Source: Marinobacter gelidimuriae
GTDB lineage: Bacteria; Pseudomonadota; Gammaproteobacteria; Pseudomonadales; Oleiphilaceae
Assembly: GCF_000372805.1 (NCBI RefSeq)
Contig: NZ_KB889829.1
Span: 180-64,179 of the forward strand
DNA length: 64,000 bases
Direction: 5' to 3'
The notes below the pieces were generated by a model. The model had not been told where the DNA came from. It ran no database searches and worked only from the letters and a program-made list of their open reading frames with translations. A program made the translations under genes and the position numbers. The first letter of the stretch is position 1; each line of letters opens with the position of its first letter. Shown piece by piece: positions 27,900-37,461 of this stretch.

Positions 27900-27938
27900 G
27901 AGGGTTGGCAAACAAACGTGAAAAATCCCCCAAAAACA
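27900..27938 (+). repeat. left terminal inverted repeat of the Tn3-like element
   Basis: GAGGGTTGGCA then ACAAACGTGAAAAAT then CCCC, matching the right end after complementing. A short hairpin CAGCCGTAAGCGGCTG follows at 27938-27953. Confidence 0.8.
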
Positions 27939-27990
27939 GCCGTAAGCGGCTGAAATAAATGGTTTATAACACCTTTTTTGCTTCCAGTTG

Positions 27991-28806
27991 GAGTGCGTAG
28001 GTTGGCAGGATGCCCAGACGGCCTTGCGATACATTGAAGCCAAGTCACCGTTCGAGCAGGCACTGATGCAAATTCCAACCGAGGTCGCGCCTGCTGTCGG
28101 TCAACCACGCCTTGCGAGCACATCCGAACCGCGCCACCGGGCATTGACCGTTCAGCTAACCTTAGAGCCGCAACGTCCTCGCAGCCGGAAACACCACCAG
28201 GCCCGCACGGTGATCGAAACCCACTGCCTGAAACCGTTCGAGGTGCAACATCAAAACAATGGAAACTACCACATCCAGGTTCCTGCGACGTCGGATGACC
28301 AGCTGGACGAAATGATGGACGATTTGATTGATGAGATACACCGTATTGCGTCCGACAAAGCATGCTGGGTGGAGACACTGATCACGGACACGGCCTACCC
28401 ACGGTTTCGGACGGATATCCCGCAACACGAACTTGATGCGGTTTACACGCCCACACCCAACGAGCAACGCTGGGCTCGTCGATGTGCCAAGCAACTTCAA
28501 CATCGCTTCTTTTTACTATTGCACCTGAAGGCCTATCAGAAACAAGGCTTCTTCTCCGCAACGGTTGATTTGCCGTCCGATATCATCAATATCCTTCTGG
28601 AGGAGTTGGTGCGTCAGCGAACTCGCCGACGAAGCAAAAGCACTGATCAATGCTTTGCTGGTATCACCGCCGGGGATCGCACTTAGCGGCTGGCAACGTC
28701 TGAAGCGTGAAATTCGCAAGCCGACAAACAAGGAAATTCGATCTTACCTGCAACATCTCAGGTGGTTGAAGGGCATGGTCGAGCAATTGCCAGAGGTCAA
28801 ATCAAT
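27991..28806 (+). pseudogene. tyrosine recombinase C-terminus joined to unidentified and Tn3-transposase fragments
   Basis: An open frame to 28683 starts in the typical end of a phage-type integrase (GWQDAQTALRYI, just before the expected catalytic-Tyr region) and carries on into sequence I cannot place (DDQLDEMMDDLIDEIHRI). It then reads a piece like the N-terminal DUF4158 part of Tn3 transposases (LKAYQKQGFFSATVDLPSD). From about 28613 another frame continues as transposase (WQRLKREIRKPTNKEIRSYL). The join of unrelated parts shows deletion and frameshift. Confidence 0.6.
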
Positions 28807-28850
28807 CCCGGCAACTTGAAACCACTGCCCAGCAAAATCTCCTGACCTAT

Positions 28851-29403
28851 CAAATGGAACAGACTCAGCGCACAGATCGACTGGTGTCCTGCTTTAAAGA
28901 CGTGTTGACTGCAATGGAGGCCGAGCCAAATCCCTGGCAATCGCTTCAGGCCGTTGTCGGAGACAATCGCCAGGGGTGGCTGGACGAATGCGAGGAGCAT
29001 CTGGCCTATGCGGGCAACAACTATCTGCCTTTTATGTTGCGACCGTTTCGCTCCAAACGCAGCCTGCTGTACAACTGCCGAGGGCATCATTACGGCCAAC
29101 CTCCGGCACGAGCAGCAAAAGGTGGTGAAGTACAATCACCTGGTGGCGAACATGCTGATCTTACACAACGTCGAAGCCCTCAGCCGGGTGTTGCGCGAAA
29201 TGGCAGCGGAAGGAATCGCCATCACGGAGGATGTCCTGAAAGCACTATCGCCGTACCGAACCCGCCATATCAATCGTTTCGGAGATTACACGTTGGACTT
29301 TAGACGCCCGGTAGGGCAACAGCTATTTGATTTGAAACTTGCTGAGCTTGCCCCTCAAGGAAAGCCCAAGGATCGGGCGAGGCCCGAAGATGAATCAGGA
29401 TAA
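28851..29403 (+). pseudogene. Tn3-family transposase C-terminal remnant, frameshifted
   Basis: One frame reads ECEEHLAYAGNNYLPFMLRP, a block found in Tn3-type transposases before the catalytic core. The frame then shifts near 29080 to read NLRHEQQKVVKYNHLVANML and KALSPYRTRHINRFGDYTLD, which correspond to the C-terminal end of Tn3 transposases (LSPLGWEHINLTGDY in Tn3). The DDE core between them is missing. The encoded fragment ends near the right terminal repeat. Confidence 0.75.
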
Positions 29404-29444
29404 AAACCGTGGTCCAAAAATTTATATTTCAATAGGTTGGGAGC

Positions 29445-29482
29445 GTTTCTGGGGAATTTTTCACGTTTGTCTGCCAACCCTC
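29445..29482 (-). repeat. right terminal inverted repeat of the Tn3-like element
   Basis: Read on the minus strand it begins GAGGGTTGGCAG then ACAAACGTGAAAAAT and CCCC, the complement of the left end with few changes. Confidence 0.8.
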
Positions 29483-29599
29483 ATTAACGCTCGGAGATTA
29501 TCCAAATCTTGCAAGCATTGCAAAGGTCGATCCAATTTCTGGTCAATGACTGTTGTGCAGGCCACCCGCAGGTCTGTGAGCCGCTGACATCCTCGCTGA

Positions 29600-29810
29600 T
29601 CGCTTGCCCCGCCCAGTTGGAAGAATCGGCGCCAGTAATTTCTTCGAGCTGGCCGTGGCGGTCGCCATTGCGCTGTTTGGTTTGCAGTCCGGAGCGGCGC
29701 TGGCAACGGTGGTGGGTGTGCTGGTAGAGGTGCCCGTTATGCTGGCTCTGGTGCGCTTTGCCAACGCCACCCGCGGCCACTTTCCGGTGGCGCAAGAGGC
29801 TTCCCGTTAA
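29600..29810 (+). pseudogene. C-terminal fragment of an ACR3-type arsenite efflux protein
   Basis: About 65 codons read [19 protein letters not shown] and [17 protein letters not shown], which is the conserved last part of ACR3-family arsenite transporters (usually about 350 aa). The other 80 percent of the gene is absent. It lies 120 bp after the right end of the transposon remnant, so insertion and deletion probably removed an arsenic-resistance operon. No arsR or arsC is seen nearby. Confidence 0.75.
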
Positions 29811-29879
29811 GCCCTTGGTCATCAATGTGGTCGTCAAAAATACGGTGTGACGGAGCTGCAACTGCGTCTGCATTCCATG

Positions 29880-32105
29880 TCAGTAAACATCTTCCAGGTA
29901 GCGCCCTTCGGCTCTCAGCTCATCGACATCCATGTGCAAGGGTTTGAGGATGGAGTCAAACACCTGACCTACACCAGAAGCCATATCCCGGCCACCACAT
30001 ACCAGCACCTGGGCGCCTTTCTCAATCAATTGCCGCAACGCGGTTTCATCAGCCATGATGGCATCCTGAACATAGGCTTTTTCTGCTGATCGTGAAAACG
30101 CCGTATTCAGTCCGGTAAGACGGTGGTCATCCAGATAACCACCAAGTTCCGGCTGATAGAGAAAATCCGATTGCGGATTGCGTCCACCCCAGTATAGGTA
30201 CATCGGACTAAGGTCAGTATTTTTTCGGATAAAGCCTGCCAGTGGGCCTATTCCTGCGCCGGCGCCCACGAGAATTATGGGCGTTGCACCGCCCGCCGGA
30301 CGAAAGCCTGGGTTTTGCTGGATAAACCCGGTAATACGATCTCCCGGTTTGAGGCTGTGCAGATACCCTGAACACAGGCCATTGGTCTGTTTCCGGACGC
30401 AGATTTCCAACTGCCCATCCGAGGCCGAAGACGCCAGCGAATACAATCGGGCCGTGTTATCTCCGGGTGGCGCAACGCCAAACAAGTCACCCGCCTCGAA
30501 ACTCGGCAGATGTGACCGGCTTCTGAAAGACAACACCTGCCATACATTTCTGCGATCTTGTACCGGCCTGAAACGCAATATGCTGGTAGGCGCGTTTACC
30601 GCAACGCCATAGTCTACGCGCTCAACAAGCTCGAATTCCGCAGTGGCGGCTGGCGCGGGATTATGGGTCAGCGCCAATGAGATGCCCATGTGCTCGCCGA
30701 TAGCCTCGCCCCATTCACGAAACTGCATGGCGGAGCCGCGATCGATTCGTGTAACAAGGTCCATTTGCTGCAGGCCTTTACTACTGAGGGCAGCGTCTAC
30801 ATCCAGCGCATACTGACAGAATTTTGGGAACTGTTGGTCACCAAACCCGAGAACCACAAACTCCAATCCGTCATTCGCCTGAAAGTGTTCAAGTCGAGTC
30901 ATGAACTGACTGGCGGAGGAGGGCGCGTCACCGTCACCGTAGGTTGATGTCAGAACAAAAAGCACCGAGGCCTGCGGGTAGCGTTTTGCCAGGTCATTCA
31001 TCGGCGCGCAATGTACTTTCTTGCCGGCCTGATTGAGTTTGTTTTGAAGATCCCTGGCAAAACCCCAGGTGGTGTTGCCTTCCGAGCCCACCAGAATAAC
31101 CACATCAGCCGATTCGATGCTGGCGCCTTTAGCGGGTCGCACGGATGATGAGCGTCGCTGCCACCAGATCTGCACTCCGGTAAACGACAGCGCGGGCACG
31201 GTCAACGCAGCTGCTCCGAGAACCAGCCCTAACCACCACAGGCCTTCACCCGTATGTAGACGAATCATCCAGTGCTGGAAATGGTTACCGGTCGGGCGGG
31301 GCTGGTACTGCAACAGTTCTCCGGTTGACTGATCAACGAACCCGGCACCTTGGGTGGTGTTCAGAGAGTAGACATCACTGGGGTCATCCGGATAAGGGAA
31401 TACCAGCTCACGGAGCTCATTGGCATCCACGTTTTTTAGCGCGATCAAAGAGCTCACCGGTACCGGCGTGCCGCCTGAGACCTCCGCCGGATACGATGGC
31501 TCCGCATTGGCAGCCTCCGGCAGCAGGCCAAACCGCACCGCAGACATGTAGCTGCCGGTCAGTGCCGACAGCAACAAACCAATCACCGCAAACCGTGCCA
31601 GCTCGGCGTGAATCCGCGGGCTACCGGAACCTGCAATCGGCTTTAAAATGGCTTTCCAACCCCCCATACGTCGAGCCAGCAGAAACATGCCGGATAGGCA
31701 GATCAGCAGCATCATTACCGCCAAGCCGCCTGCAAGCAGTCGGCCTGCATCATCCAATAGAAATGAGCGGTGCAGGTTCTTTACCCAGCGCAAAAAGGCT
31801 GAGGGCTGATAAGGGGCAATACTCTCACCGGTCAGGGGGTTAACCAGGTCCGCGCCTGGCTGGCCGTCTCGGCTGTAATAGACGACAACTTCGCCTGAAA
31901 GAGAGCGTTGTATCTGCTCGGTGCCCGGATAATGCGCCACTACACGCTCAGACAGGTCAGCAACGCTGATTTCACCGGTCGGCGGGATGGCTGCGCCCGC
32001 CCGTTCAATGGCGGGTACAACGGACAAAACAACGCCCGTGGTCGCCAGCACCAAAAGCAGCAGTGCGGCGACCAATCCGGGCCAACCATGAAGCTTGCGT
32101 AGCAT
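29880..32105 (-). CDS. PepSY-TM / flavodoxin / ferredoxin-reductase-like multidomain protein
   Basis: A 741-aa inner-membrane flavoprotein. Residues about 1-340 are PepSY-TM with four hydrophobic helices (first MLRKLHGWPGLVAALLLLVL) and conserved His residues in NLHRSFLLDD and RLHTGEGLWW. Residues about 350-480 are a flavodoxin domain (VVILVGSEGNTTWGFA, STYGDGDAPS). Residues about 500-741 are FAD/NADPH reductase (RLYSLASS, PIILVGAGAGIGPLAGF). It should pass electrons from NAD(P)H through FAD and FMN across the membrane. It lies in one operon with the DUF2271 and PepSY genes. Confidence 0.88.
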   Translation of the reverse strand: MLRKLHGWPGLVAALLLLVLATTGVVLSVVPAIERAGAAIPPTGEISVADLSERVVAHYPGTEQIQRSLSGEVVVYYSRDGQPGADLVNPLTGESIAPYQPSAFLRWVKNLHRSFLLDDAGRLLAGGLAVMMLLICLSGMFLLARRMGGWKAILKPIAGSGSPRIHAELARFAVIGLLLSALTGSYMSAVRFGLLPEAANAEPSYPAEVSGGTPVPVSSLIALKNVDANELRELVFPYPDDPSDVYSLNTTQGAGFVDQSTGELLQYQPRPTGNHFQHWMIRLHTGEGLWWLGLVLGAAALTVPALSFTGVQIWWQRRSSSVRPAKGASIESADVVILVGSEGNTTWGFARDLQNKLNQAGKKVHCAPMNDLAKRYPQASVLFVLTSTYGDGDAPSSASQFMTRLEHFQANDGLEFVVLGFGDQQFPKFCQYALDVDAALSSKGLQQMDLVTRIDRGSAMQFREWGEAIGEHMGISLALTHNPAPAATAEFELVERVDYGVAVNAPTSILRFRPVQDRRNVWQVLSFRSRSHLPSFEAGDLFGVAPPGDNTARLYSLASSASDGQLEICVRKQTNGLCSGYLHSLKPGDRITGFIQQNPGFRPAGGATPIILVGAGAGIGPLAGFIRKNTDLSPMYLYWGGRNPQSDFLYQPELGGYLDDHRLTGLNTAFSRSAEKAYVQDAIMADETALRQLIEKGAQVLVCGGRDMASGVGQVFDSILKPLHMDVDELRAEGRYLEDVY

Positions 32106-32123
32106 GAAGCTGGCTCCCGTCAG

Positions 32124-32597
32124 TTACTTGAGGTTATAAACAAAAGACTGGACGTAGCCACGGCCAGAAACCGACTTGCCAGAACCTTCCGTGGTCAGCG
32201 GGGCCACCACGTCTGAACGGTTGTCACGCATATCTTCAACGGCGGTATCTACACGAACCTGGTAACCGGAGTCGATGAGTGCGTCGTCAAGTTCCAGCGT
32301 CACGTTCAGGGAGCGCCCACTGGTCACACTGGCACCGGTCAGGCCATCGTATTCAGCCTGGCTCTCACCACTGCCCCGAGCCCAGTCACGCAGATGCTTG
32401 TAATACTTACTCTTCTGGCCAGCAATCCAGAGAGTCCCTTGGTATTGGCCATCCGCATCGGTGAGGTAGAGCGCAAGATAAGCTCCATCACCGCCGTAAT
32501 TGCTCAGTTGTGTGGTGAAGGTGACTTCCCGGGCCTGTGCATATGCCGGCAGTGCCATGGCAGTCGCAAGCCCGAGTGCAAACAGAATGTTCTTCAT
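32124..32597 (-). CDS. secreted DUF2271 protein
   Basis: A 157-aa protein with a signal peptide (MKNILFALGLATAMALPAYA, cleavage after AYAQA). The mature part is DUF2271: APYLALYLTD-like (AYLALYLTDADG), LWIAGQKSKYYKHLRDW and DGLTGASVTSGRS. DUF2271 proteins often sit beside PepSY-TM reductases and are periplasmic; function unknown. GGAG precedes ATG 32597. It follows the PepSY protein and precedes the big flavoprotein gene by 18 bp. Confidence 0.88.
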   Translation of the reverse strand: MKNILFALGLATAMALPAYAQAREVTFTTQLSNYGGDGAYLALYLTDADGQYQGTLWIAGQKSKYYKHLRDWARGSGESQAEYDGLTGASVTSGRSLNVTLELDDALIDSGYQVRVDTAVEDMRDNRSDVVAPLTTEGSGKSVSGRGYVQSFVYNLK

Positions 32598-32614
32598 GAT
32601 GTAATCTCCTTTCA

Positions 32615-33007
32615 CTATTCAACAGTCACTGTGGGTCGGCCTGTGATGATGCCCTTACGCGGAGCCTGCTCTTTGTTTATCGATTTGCTATCGTTCCCGG
32701 ACTTGCCACGATAGTCGTCATCGTCATCGTCATCGTCATCGTCTTCCAGCTCCATTTCCCTCAGCTCAAAGGTCGCTGGCGAGTACTCGGCCTCCGCACG
32801 ACGACCCTCCGGGTCCCGTCCTTTAACCTCGTAACAGCCGTCATCTACCTTAATGCGGAACACCTTCCAACCTTCCGCCTCAAGCTTCTGTCGCAGGTTC
32901 TCCCGTGGCTGCCATCCGGCAACCGGGTCATCGCAATCGTCGTCGGCCAAGGCGCTGCCGCTCATTAGCAGCAACGAAAAGGTGATAACAATGGGTTTTA
33001 TATTCAT
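32615..33007 (-). CDS. secreted PepSY-domain protein with poly-Asp tail
   Basis: A 130-aa protein with signal peptide (about residues 1-21, SGSALA). The PepSY part spans LRQKLEAEGWKVFRIKVDDGCYEVKG (residues 38-64), and a run of ten Asp (residues 89-98) follows. The acidic stretch may bind metal, which is inference. It is the promoter-proximal gene of the operon and diverges from the response-regulator gene across a 140-bp space. Confidence 0.85.
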   Translation of the reverse strand: MNIKPIVITFSLLLMSGSALADDDCDDPVAGWQPRENLRQKLEAEGWKVFRIKVDDGCYEVKGRDPEGRRAEAEYSPATFELREMELEDDDDDDDDDDYRGKSGNDSKSINKEQAPRKGIITGRPTVTVE

Positions 33008-33147
33008 GGCATGTCTCCCGTTGAGTCCGTTGAAGCCATCTTAAAGTTGCTACCTGACACTGGCCTGAACGGTAACAATGCTGCTTCAGGCTGCGGTCAG
33101 GTAACGGCTGTAGTATCTTTTGATCACGATCGAGGAAAGGGTGAAAT

Positions 33148-33813
33148 ATGCGGGTGCTTTTGGTTGAGGATACAATCGGGTTGGGGGAGGCCGTGCGGGA
33201 TCAGATCAGCGACGATGGCCATGCCGTGGACTGGGTTCAGAGCCTCGGTTTTGCAGAGACGAGCGTGAAGACCACCTCCTATAATCTGATTTTGCTCGAC
33301 CTGATGCTGCCAGACGGTCACGGTTTTGATTTTTTGAAAAAACTGAGGGCAACCGGTGACACAACCCCCGTGATCATTCTGACCGCCAGGGACCAAGTGT
33401 CAGACCGCATTGCAGGGCTGAATGCCGGTGCCGACGACTATCTGGTGAAGCCCTTTGACTTATCAGAGTTGTCTGCCCGGGTGGCCGCCGTGGCACGTCG
33501 TTATCGTGGTAACCCGAATCCTCTGGTGCGTGTTGGCAACCTTGAAGTGGATCTGGGTGACCACCGCATCAACCGCAACGGCCAGCCAGTAGAGCTTACT
33601 GCCCGTGAATGGGCGCTGTTTGAGGGGTTTTTGCAACGCCCGGGAATACTGCTATCGCGGGCTCAGCTTGAAGACCGGCTGTACGAATTCGGGGCTGAAA
33701 TTGAAAGCAACACCATAGAGGTTTATATCAGCCGTATGCGCAAAAAACTGGGGCACGATGCCATAGTGACCGTCAGAGGGATGGGTTACAGGCTGGAACC
33801 AAATGAGCACTAA
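33148..33813 (+). CDS. OmpR-family response regulator (QseB/PmrA-like)
   Basis: A 221-aa regulator. The receiver has acidic pocket VEDT, phospho-acceptor Asp51 in LLDLMLPDG, Thr in ILTARD and Lys in YLVKPFD. The C-terminal winged helix includes ELTAREWALFEGFLQRPG and IEVYISRMRKKLG. It probably controls the divergent PepSY operon and the downstream reductase gene. GAGGAAAGGG precedes the start. Its end overlaps the kinase gene by 11 bp. Confidence 0.93.
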   Translation: MRVLLVEDTIGLGEAVRDQISDDGHAVDWVQSLGFAETSVKTTSYNLILLDLMLPDGHGFDFLKKLRATGDTTPVIILTARDQVSDRIAGLNAGADDYLVKPFDLSELSARVAAVARRYRGNPNPLVRVGNLEVDLGDHRINRNGQPVELTAREWALFEGFLQRPGILLSRAQLEDRLYEFGAEIESNTIEVYISRMRKKLGHDAIVTVRGMGYRLEPNEH

Positions 33814-35131
33814 AACCAGCTTACACAAAACCCTCGGCACCTGGCTTACCCTTGGCGTAACCTTGCTCTGGCTGTTGGGTGTTATCGCGTCAGGCGTGGT
33901 GGCCCGGCACGAAATGAACGAGGTGTTCGACAGTGCATTGGAGGAAACAGCGCAGCGTATCCTGCCATTGGCGGTGACCGACATACTGAATCGTGAAGGG
34001 GACCCGGGTCTGGAGCGGGTATTGGCCCTGAAAGAGCACAGCGAGTATCTCACCTACCTGATTCGTAACAAGTCAGGCAAGTTGCTGCTGCAATCCCACG
34101 ACGCGGACCCAAAAATTTTCGGCGCCATTCCGCGAGAAGGCTTCTCCCAAACGCTAACTCACCGGATATACGGGGAGTCAGCCATCAGCGAAACCCTGTA
34201 CATTGAGGTTGCCGAACCTTTGGCTCACAGACGCGTAGCAGTGCTGGAAACGAGCCTTGCATTGCTCCTGCCCCTCATATTCTTAATTCCCATCAGCCTG
34301 GTCGGGGTGTGGTGGGTGATAAAACGTTCGCTTCGTCCGGTTGTACTATTGCAGCAGTCGATAGAAGTCCGTGGTGGTGGCGATCTTTCTCCCGTCGCAG
34401 TCGAGCGTTTGCCGGAAGAGTTTGAACCCATCATGATCTCGGTGAACCGGTTACTGGACCGCTTGCGCCGCGCCCTTGAAGCAGAGCGCAGTTTTACCGC
34501 CAACAGCGCCCATGAATTGCGAACCCCACTGGCAACGGCGCTGGCCAAGCTCCAGCGGTTAAAAACGGAAACGCAGGATGCAGGAGTTAAGGCACGAGCC
34601 AGCGAGATTGAAGAGTCTCTTCGCACGCTCTCCAGACTGTCAGAGAAGCTGCTGGAACTGGCGAAGGCTGAGGGTGGCAGTGCCCTATCGGAACAGGGTA
34701 ATAACCTTGTGCCCATACTGCGGATGGTCGCCAGCGATTATGACCACCAGGCGCCCGGCCGACTCCTGCTCAACCTGCCTGATGATGACGTTACGTCATT
34801 ACTCGACCTTGATGCCTTCGCCATTCTGGTTCGGAATCTGATCGAAAATGCCCTCAGGCATGGCGCGGCCGATCAACCAGTGAATATCAGCCTGACAGAT
34901 GACGGTATCCTGCGAGTGGTCAATCGCGGTGAGGTTGTATCGCCGGAGAAGCTCTCCTTGTTGCGTAATCGCTTTGTCCGCTCCAACACAAAAGCAGTGG
35001 GCTCGGGCATCGGGCTTGCGATTGTTGAAGCCATCGCCAGCGGCGCGGGTATAACCCTGAACCTGCGGTCACCAGCCTCGGGCCAGAGCGACGGTTTTGA
35101 AGCCGAACTCAATATTGTTGTGGTCGAATGA
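33803..35131 (+). CDS. sensor histidine kinase (QseC-like)
   Basis: A 442-aa membrane kinase: helix 1 at about 14-34, a periplasmic domain of about 120 residues, helix 2 at about 153-175, HAMP-like region, then the H-box SAHELRTPLATALAKLQ (His near 237) and ATPase motifs (NLIENALRHG, GSGIGLAIVEAI). The two-helix layout and sequence match QseC/PmrB-type kinases. The signal is unknown; neighbours suggest metal or redox status. Confidence 0.92.
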   Translation: MSTKTSLHKTLGTWLTLGVTLLWLLGVIASGVVARHEMNEVFDSALEETAQRILPLAVTDILNREGDPGLERVLALKEHSEYLTYLIRNKSGKLLLQSHDADPKIFGAIPREGFSQTLTHRIYGESAISETLYIEVAEPLAHRRVAVLETSLALLLPLIFLIPISLVGVWWVIKRSLRPVVLLQQSIEVRGGGDLSPVAVERLPEEFEPIMISVNRLLDRLRRALEAERSFTANSAHELRTPLATALAKLQRLKTETQDAGVKARASEIEESLRTLSRLSEKLLELAKAEGGSALSEQGNNLVPILRMVASDYDHQAPGRLLLNLPDDDVTSLLDLDAFAILVRNLIENALRHGAADQPVNISLTDDGILRVVNRGEVVSPEKLSLLRNRFVRSNTKAVGSGIGLAIVEAIASGAGITLNLRSPASGQSDGFEAELNIVVVE

Positions 35132-35201
35132 AAGCCGGACGTTTAAGGCTGGTGTCAGGTTAACCCTGCACAATTCAAACAAACCCAGACGGAGTTTGTT
35201 T

Positions 35202-36488
35202 GTGCCCAACCTGCGTACCAGTATCGTCCTTTTTCTGCTTTTAGCGGTTCAGTTGAGTTTCTGGACTCCTGGGTTGAGTTATGAGCAATTTCTGACACTC
35301 AGTGGATACCTTGCCATCAACTTCATGTCCATCACTATGCTGCTGGCTACCCGCCCTGGGTGGCTGGAATCCCCGTTGGGTGGTCTGGACAGAATGTATC
35401 AGTTGCATAAATGGACCGGCATTCTGGCCGTCAGTTTTGCCCTGGCGCACTGGCTGATCGAAATGGCGGATGATGCTCTTGAAGCCCTGTTTGGCTCGGA
35501 TCGCAGTTTGAAGGAAGCACACTTTTCGGGCTTGCTGGACAGTCTGCAGGATGGCGCTGAAGATCTGGGCGAACCCGGCCTGTATCTGCTGGTGTTTCTG
35601 GTTGTTATTACCCTGATTCGCTGGGTGCCCTACGGTTACTGGCGTTACCTGCACCGGGTGATGCCACTGATTTATCTGGCACTGGCCGCCCATGCACTAT
35701 TGTTGGCTCCGCTGCTGTGGTGGCAACAACCCACCGGCTGGCTGATGGCGCTGTTAATAGTCGGTGGTGCCACCGCGAGCCTGCAATCACTGACTGGAAA
35801 AATCGGCAGGAGTCGCCGCTACAAGGGGCTGGTTCAGGCGGTCAAGCAGACCTCAGCGAACATCACGGAAGTTGTCTGTGACATGGGCAAGCGGTGGCCC
35901 GGGCATCGCGCCGGGCAATTCGCCCTGGTGACATTCGACCGGGTCGAAGGGGCACATCCTTTCAGCCTGTCTTGTGCTGACAATGCCACCGGTCAGCTCA
36001 GCTTTCAGATCAAGGCGTTAGGAGACTACACCCGCAAAATTCCGCAGCAGCTACACAGTGGCCAGGCGGTGACGCTCGAAGGCCCTTATGGTCGTTTTGA
36101 TCTCGACAGCGGCAGAAAAAGCGCCCAGCAGATCTGGGTGGCGGGCGGCATCGGCATCACACCGTTTCTGGCAGTACTGGACAACCGACTGATAAATAAA
36201 GAAAAGAGACATCCAGCGGTGACACTCCACTACTGCACCGCCGGAGCCGTGAATGACCCAATGGTGACTCGTCTGCAACAACTGACAGAGCAACTTCCGG
36301 AAATATCACTGCACATCTACGACAGCCTGCAGGGGCAGCGATTGACCGCAAGCCAACTGCTGATCCATGCCCCCAAAGTGGACGTCTGGTTTTGCGGGCC
36401 GCAAGGCCTGGCAAAAGCCCTGCGAAGCGGACTCCAGCAACAGTCCGTGTCGGTACGCTTTCATCAGGAAATTTTTGAGTTTCGCTGA
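35202..36488 (+). CDS. ferric-reductase-like membrane flavoprotein
   Basis: A 428-aa protein. Residues about 1-210 have six hydrophobic helices with heme-type His residues (LHKWTGILAVSFALAHWLIE; LHRVMPLIYLALAAHALLL). Residues about 220-428 are a ferredoxin-reductase unit (HRAGQFALVTF, HPFSLSC, GPYGRFDL, IWVAGGIGITPFLAV, WFCGPQGLA). It moves electrons from NAD(P)H to heme and across the membrane. I use GTG 35202 with GGAG seven bases before; the open frame extends 35 codons upstream into the kinase gene. Confidence 0.9.
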   Translation: MPNLRTSIVLFLLLAVQLSFWTPGLSYEQFLTLSGYLAINFMSITMLLATRPGWLESPLGGLDRMYQLHKWTGILAVSFALAHWLIEMADDALEALFGSDRSLKEAHFSGLLDSLQDGAEDLGEPGLYLLVFLVVITLIRWVPYGYWRYLHRVMPLIYLALAAHALLLAPLLWWQQPTGWLMALLIVGGATASLQSLTGKIGRSRRYKGLVQAVKQTSANITEVVCDMGKRWPGHRAGQFALVTFDRVEGAHPFSLSCADNATGQLSFQIKALGDYTRKIPQQLHSGQAVTLEGPYGRFDLDSGRKSAQQIWVAGGIGITPFLAVLDNRLINKEKRHPAVTLHYCTAGAVNDPMVTRLQQLTEQLPEISLHIYDSLQGQRLTASQLLIHAPKVDVWFCGPQGLAKALRSGLQQQSVSVRFHQEIFEFR

Positions 36489-36622
36489 AATAGAGTTCGT
36501 CTTTCAGCCCCGGTCACTGAAGGGCTGATGGTGTTTGGCAACGCACAGGCCGGCGTCGCGTGTAGGCGCAGTCTGATAAATTATAAATTGGCGGAAACCC
36601 TGCCAGCAATGAGTGGACTAAA

Positions 36623-36961
36623 ATGAGTCATTATCGTGGAACACAATTTTTTAGCATTGCCTTGTTCAGCCTTTTGCTGTTGACGGCTTGCAACAAGCCC
36701 CCTGGAAACTTCGAAGGTATACAGCAGAATATCTCGAACGCCGTCAACGTAGCGGATGCCGACGTGACGAAAAATGTCAAGATGGCGCTCGATGGTGATA
36801 TTGCTATTAATGGCTTTGATATTAGCGTGACCACGCGGAAGGGTGATGTGCGCCTGGTGGGTGTCGTTGACACGCAGACGCAAATCGATGCTGCTGTGAA
36901 GCTGGCGCAGGGGGCGGACGGCGCCCACACCATCAATAATGAATTGACCGTCAAGAATTGA
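36623..36961 (+). CDS. BON-domain lipoprotein
   Basis: A 112-aa protein with a lipoprotein signal (SLLLLTACNK, Cys near residue 22). The mature part is one BON domain (VKMALDGDIAINGFDISVTTRKGDVRLVGVVDTQ shortened here; key glycines in RKGDVRLVGVV). BON proteins attach to phospholipid or envelope surfaces and often respond to osmotic stress. Stand-alone gene. Confidence 0.85.
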   Translation: MSHYRGTQFFSIALFSLLLLTACNKPPGNFEGIQQNISNAVNVADADVTKNVKMALDGDIAINGFDISVTTRKGDVRLVGVVDTQTQIDAAVKLAQGADGAHTINNELTVKN

Positions 36962-37037
36962 GCCTGCTGCGGACTATTCTCTTTAAAGGAATTGTCTACA
37001 GCGTCGTTCTCTATAACCTGAGTGATTGGTGAAGCCT

Positions 37038-37274
37038 ATGAGCCATATTGAAATCCATCGATTACATCGCGTAGGTTGGCTACGCGCTGCAGTCCTCGGT
37101 GCCAACGACGGAATAGTGTCTACAGCGAGCCTTATTATTGGTGTTGCTGCGGCCAGCAGCGCTCATGAAGGTATTCTGCTAGCAGGACTTGCTGGTTTAG
37201 TTGCAGGCGCTATGTCTATGGCTGCGGGTGAGTACGTGTCCGTCAGCTCTCAGTCTGATACTGGAGTTGCATGA
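37038..37274 (+). pseudogene. truncated VIT1/CCC1-family iron/manganese transporter
   Basis: 78 codons read [20 protein letters not shown] and [20 protein letters not shown], the first third of VIT-family proteins (usually about 230 aa), then stop after SQSDTGVA. The downstream sequence to 37461 shows no continuation in any frame. The remaining membrane helices are missing, so the product is unlikely to transport iron. Confidence 0.8.
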
Positions 37275-37461
37275 GGCCTCAGGGAAGATGGCTGCGGATC
37301 ATCAAACATCCCAGTTTAAAAAATCTTCTGAGATAGACCGCAATCTGTCAAGTTTTGACATTTTCCTGATGAAACCTCCACAAAGCCATGACATGGGGTG
37401 GGCTATCGTAGGCTCTCAATGTCAGGTCGACTTTTTTAGTCGCCAAAGTGGTGGTTTCATC

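Larger units (their letters stand above)
27900..29482. mobile_element. decayed Tn3-family element bounded by about 38-bp inverted repeats
   Basis: The left end begins GAGGGTTGGCAAACAAACG at 27900; the right end, read inward from 29482, begins GAGGGTTGGCAGACAAACG. The similarity continues to about 38 bp with four differences. Flanks are ATTAG on the left and ATTAA on the right, a near 5-bp target duplication. Inside are only pieces of genes: the end of a tyrosine recombinase and several blocks of a Tn3 transposase. It can no longer move by itself. Confidence 0.8.
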
